Assembly: GCA_023413015.1 (NCBI GenBank)
Contig: JAEZQR010000043.1
Span: forward strand, 1 to 6,595
Length of the DNA: 6,595 bases
DNA from: Pseudomonadota bacterium
GTDB taxonomy: Bacteria > Pseudomonadota > Alphaproteobacteria > Sphingomonadales > Sphingomonadaceae
Reading direction: 5' to 3'
Within the stretch, counting starts at the first letter, position 1, and each line of letters opens with the position of its first letter. The translations under genes and the position numbers were made by a program. Positions 4,778-6,595 of this stretch are shown one piece after another. The notes beneath the pieces are model-generated. The model had not been told where the DNA came from. It saw only the letters and a list, made by a program, of their open reading frames with translations, and did not search any database.

Positions 4778-6144
4778 CGCCGCCGCTTCAGCTTTCCGTT
4801 CTTGTCGACCTCGGCTTCACTTACCATGACGATGTCCTGAGCGCGAAGCCAGTCGGGCGTGCCGGTCTTGAGACCGGCCATCGCACGGCGAGCATTGGGC
4901 AGCGCCATCTGCGGCGCCCCCTCGAGATTGTAGCGTTCGGCCGTGGCGAGCGCGGCGCGCGGTTCGTCGCCGTCACGCTCGTAGGCGATGCCGAGTTGGT
5001 ACCAGGCGAACGGATTGGAATTGTCGCGCGCGACCGCCGCCTTGAGGATGTTCTTTGCTTCCTCGGCGTCCGCCTTGTCCTCGGTCGAGATCAGCGCATG
5101 GCCGAGGAGGGCGGCGATCAGCGGCTGGTCGGGCGCGAGCCTCACCGCCTGCCGCAGCGGCGGGATCGCGTCGCGCACCTTGCCCGATTCGAGCAGAATC
5201 TGCCCCTTGAGCTCGAGGTAGTAGGGGTCGTTGGGCGCGTTCTTCAGCAGCGCGTCGACCTCGGCATTCGCCTTGTCCATGAAGGCGGACTTATGCCACG
5301 CATAGGCCCTGGCGTAGCGCGCCGGTTCCGACGTGTCGGTCTCGGGATAGAGCTGGAAGGTGCGCGCGGGTTCGCTGACGAAGCCGACGAGCTTGGCCTT
5401 GATACGCTCGAAACGGCGCTCCAGCACCGGGTCGATTGGACGGTCCCAGGCAGGTGACTTACGGTAGACCTCCTCGAGCACCGTGATGCGCTGGGTGCTC
5501 AACGGGTGGGTGCTGCCATATTCGTCGCGCTGCCTGTAGCCGTAGCGATATTCCTGGTTCTCGAGCTTCTTGAAGAAGTCGATCGAGCCGCGGCCCGAGA
5601 TGCCGGCCTTGGCCAAGAAGTCCGCGCCCGCCATATCGGCCGCCGATTCCTGCGTACGCGAATAGGCGAGGAACTTGCCCATCGCGGCCGACTGGCCGGC
5701 AGCCATAGCCGCCATGCCGGCATCGCCCGCGCCGGCCGCGATGGCCGCTGCACCCAGCAGCAGCGACAGCAGCGAGATGCTGGTCGCCGCCTTGGTGCCC
5801 TCGGAAAAGCGGACATTGTGCCCGCCGGTGATGTGGCCGAGTTCGTGTGCCAGAACGCCCTGGATCTGGTTGACGTTATCGGCCTCGACGATCATGCCCG
5901 AGTGGAAGAACACGTTCTGACCGCCGGTCACGAACGCGTTGAGGCTGGGATCGCCGATCAGCAGGACCTGCACCGAGCGTGGGTCGAGCCCGCCGGCTTC
6001 CGCCAGCGGCTTCGCGAGGTCGCGGAAGAAAGCTTCGGTCTCCGCGTCGCGGAGCACGCTCTGGGCGAGCGCCGGCCGCGCCATGAGCGCGAAGGACAGA
6101 AACAGGAAGGTGAAGAGGCGCAGGACGGTGAGGCGGCCGGTCAT
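4774..6144 (-). CDS. BepA-like M48 zinc metalloprotease with TPR repeats
   Basis: A periplasmic M48-family protease of 456 residues, close to E. coli BepA (YfgC). A Sec signal peptide is expected to be cleaved after Ala27 (ALA|Q). The zinc site is HELGH at 100-104 with Glu166 in RTQESAAD as third ligand. STHPLSTQR (His213) matches the conserved histidine loop that can cap the BepA active site. Residues 119-155 form a hydrophobic Ala/Gly/Leu/Met-rich loop, like the membrane-facing segment in this family. The C-terminal third (about 275-410) is built from TPR-like helices, including a clear repeat near 306-340. BepA degrades or assists stalled outer-membrane proteins such as LptD. The start at 6144 has AGGG seven bases upstream. 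The gene is coupled to the DsbA-like gene by a 4-base overlap. Confidence 0.92.
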   Translation of the reverse strand: MTGRLTVLRLFTFLFLSFALMARPALAQSVLRDAETEAFFRDLAKPLAEAGGLDPRSVQVLLIGDPSLNAFVTGGQNVFFHSGMIVEADNVNQIQGVLAHELGHITGGHNVRFSEGTKAATSISLLSLLLGAAAIAAGAGDAGMAAMAAGQSAAMGKFLAYSRTQESAADMAGADFLAKAGISGRGSIDFFKKLENQEYRYGYRQRDEYGSTHPLSTQRITVLEEVYRKSPAWDRPIDPVLERRFERIKAKLVGFVSEPARTFQLYPETDTSEPARYARAYAWHKSAFMDKANAEVDALLKNAPNDPYYLELKGQILLESGKVRDAIPPLRQAVRLAPDQPLIAALLGHALISTEDKADAEEAKNILKAAVARDNSNPFAWYQLGIAYERDGDEPRAALATAERYNLEGAPQMALPNARRAMAGLKTGTPDWLRAQDIVMVSEAEVDKNGKLKRRR

Positions 6145-6178
6145 GATCGGACCCTGCTTTCTGCTCCCTGAACCCGAT

Positions 6179-6218
6179 ATGAAGCAGCCGGACGGCGATC
6201 GCCGTCCGGCTGCTTCAT
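6179..6218. repeat. Perfect 40-nt palindrome directly after the RNase E gene
   Basis: The two halves are exact reverse complements, giving a stem of up to 18 bp with a GATC loop. It starts four bases past the rne stop codon. Neither strand has a T-tract afterwards, so it is not a classical intrinsic terminator. It could be a terminator of another kind or a structure protecting the rne mRNA 3' end. Being perfect DNA symmetry, it could also be a protein-binding site, though the hairpin reading is more likely. Confidence 0.85.
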
Positions 6219-6222
6219 CTGA

Positions 6223-6595
6223 TCAGTTGCCGAAGGTGCGTTGCCACCAGCCCTTGCGCGGTGTGCGCGCCGGCTCGGTGGATGCGCCGGCGGTTTCGAG
6301 GGCCGGCGCGGGCTCCGACTCCGGTTCCGCATCATTGGCGACGGGCGCCGGTTGCTCCGGTGCGACCTCGGCAGGCGTGGCTGCTGCTGCCGCCGCCGCT
6401 TTGCGCGCGCGGGGCGCACGCTTCGGCTTGGCGGGCTTCGGCGCTTCGGCCGCGGCTGCCGGCTCCGGAGCCGCTGCGACTTCGGGAGCCGCTTCGGTCT
6501 CGGCGACAGGGGGCTCGGCGGCGGGCGATTCAGCCGGCGCTTCGTCGGCAGCCTTGGTGCGGCGCGTCGTGCGCCGGCGCTTCGGCTTTTCGGCC
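6223..6595 (-). CDS. rne: Ribonuclease E, C-terminal tail (partial)
   Basis: The last 123 residues of a protein whose start lies beyond the right edge. What is visible is a low-complexity tail rich in Ala, Pro and Glu, with basic patches (KPKRRRTTRRTK at the beginning, KPAKPK and RAPRARK in the middle). It ends in the motif KGWWQRTFGN before a TGA stop. Alternating acidic/Pro-Ala stretches, Arg/Lys patches and a terminal GWWQR motif are typical of alphaproteobacterial RNase E, where this non-catalytic region binds RNA and degradosome partners. The catalytic S1/RNase E/G domain is outside the window, so the name rests on the tail. It is followed by a perfect palindrome and then the BepA-like gene. 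Confidence 0.82.
   Translation of the reverse strand, partial: AEKPKRRRTTRRTKAADEAPAESPAAEPPVAETEAAPEVAAAPEPAAAAEAPKPAKPKRAPRARKAAAAAAATPAEVAPEQPAPVANDAEPESEPAPALETAGASTEPARTPRKGWWQRTFGN

Noticed and set aside
3595..4840. Plus-strand open frames opposite the lipoprotein and DsbA-like genes, one beginning with a hydrophobic, lipobox-like stretch
   Set aside because: They are antisense to well-supported genes with clear domains or lipoboxes and have Arg/Gly-rich low-complexity content typical of GC-rich shadow frames. The hydrophobic start is the complement of the Gln/Glu/Ala-rich tail of the lipoprotein at 3613-3900.
1..6595. Search for CRISPR arrays, tRNA or rRNA genes, insertion sequences and attachment sites
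   Set aside because: No spaced direct repeats, cloverleaf-like segments, transposase-like frames or terminal inverted repeats were seen on either strand.

Overview
This GC-rich window looks like a chromosomal core region of an alphaproteobacterium, most likely a sphingomonad (Sphingomonadales). Four things point there: an S9 protein with the alphaproteobacterial N-terminal extension, a cysteine-free type-2 (COX15-like) heme A synthase, an RNase E tail ending in a GWWQRTFG-type motif, and promoters that match the alphaproteobacterial general-stress sigma factor EcfG. Assignment below order level is inference. Every supported gene lies on the minus strand, so transcription runs from high to low coordinates.

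In transcription order: (1) the C-terminal tail of RNase E (6223-6595, cut by the window edge), followed at once by a perfect 40-nt palindrome; (2) a translationally coupled pair, a BepA-like M48 metalloprotease with TPR repeats (4774-6144) and a membrane-anchored DsbA/ScsC-like thioredoxin-fold protein (3968-4777); (3) three small predicted lipoproteins in tandem (3613-3900, 3156-3518, 2735-3100), the first two each preceded by an EcfG-like promoter; (4) an overlapping pair, heme A synthase ctaA (1643-2680) and cutA (1326-1646); (5) the ribosomal protein operon rplM-rpsI (742-1209, 233-742) with its own candidate promoter, a leader hairpin and a strong intrinsic terminator; (6) the first 51 codons of a DsbD-like membrane reductase (1-154, cut by the left edge).

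Two functional themes stand out. One is the cell envelope: BepA-type outer-membrane protein quality control, disulfide exchange (DsbA-like, DsbD-like) and stress lipoproteins. The other is housekeeping: translation, RNA decay, and copper/heme for respiration. Most of the window is ordinary conserved genome. The least explained part is 2735-3962, where three unrecognised lipoproteins, two of them almost free of basic and aromatic residues, appear to belong to the general stress response. No mobile elements, CRISPR arrays, tRNAs or rRNAs were seen, and no gap between genes exceeds about 125 bases.
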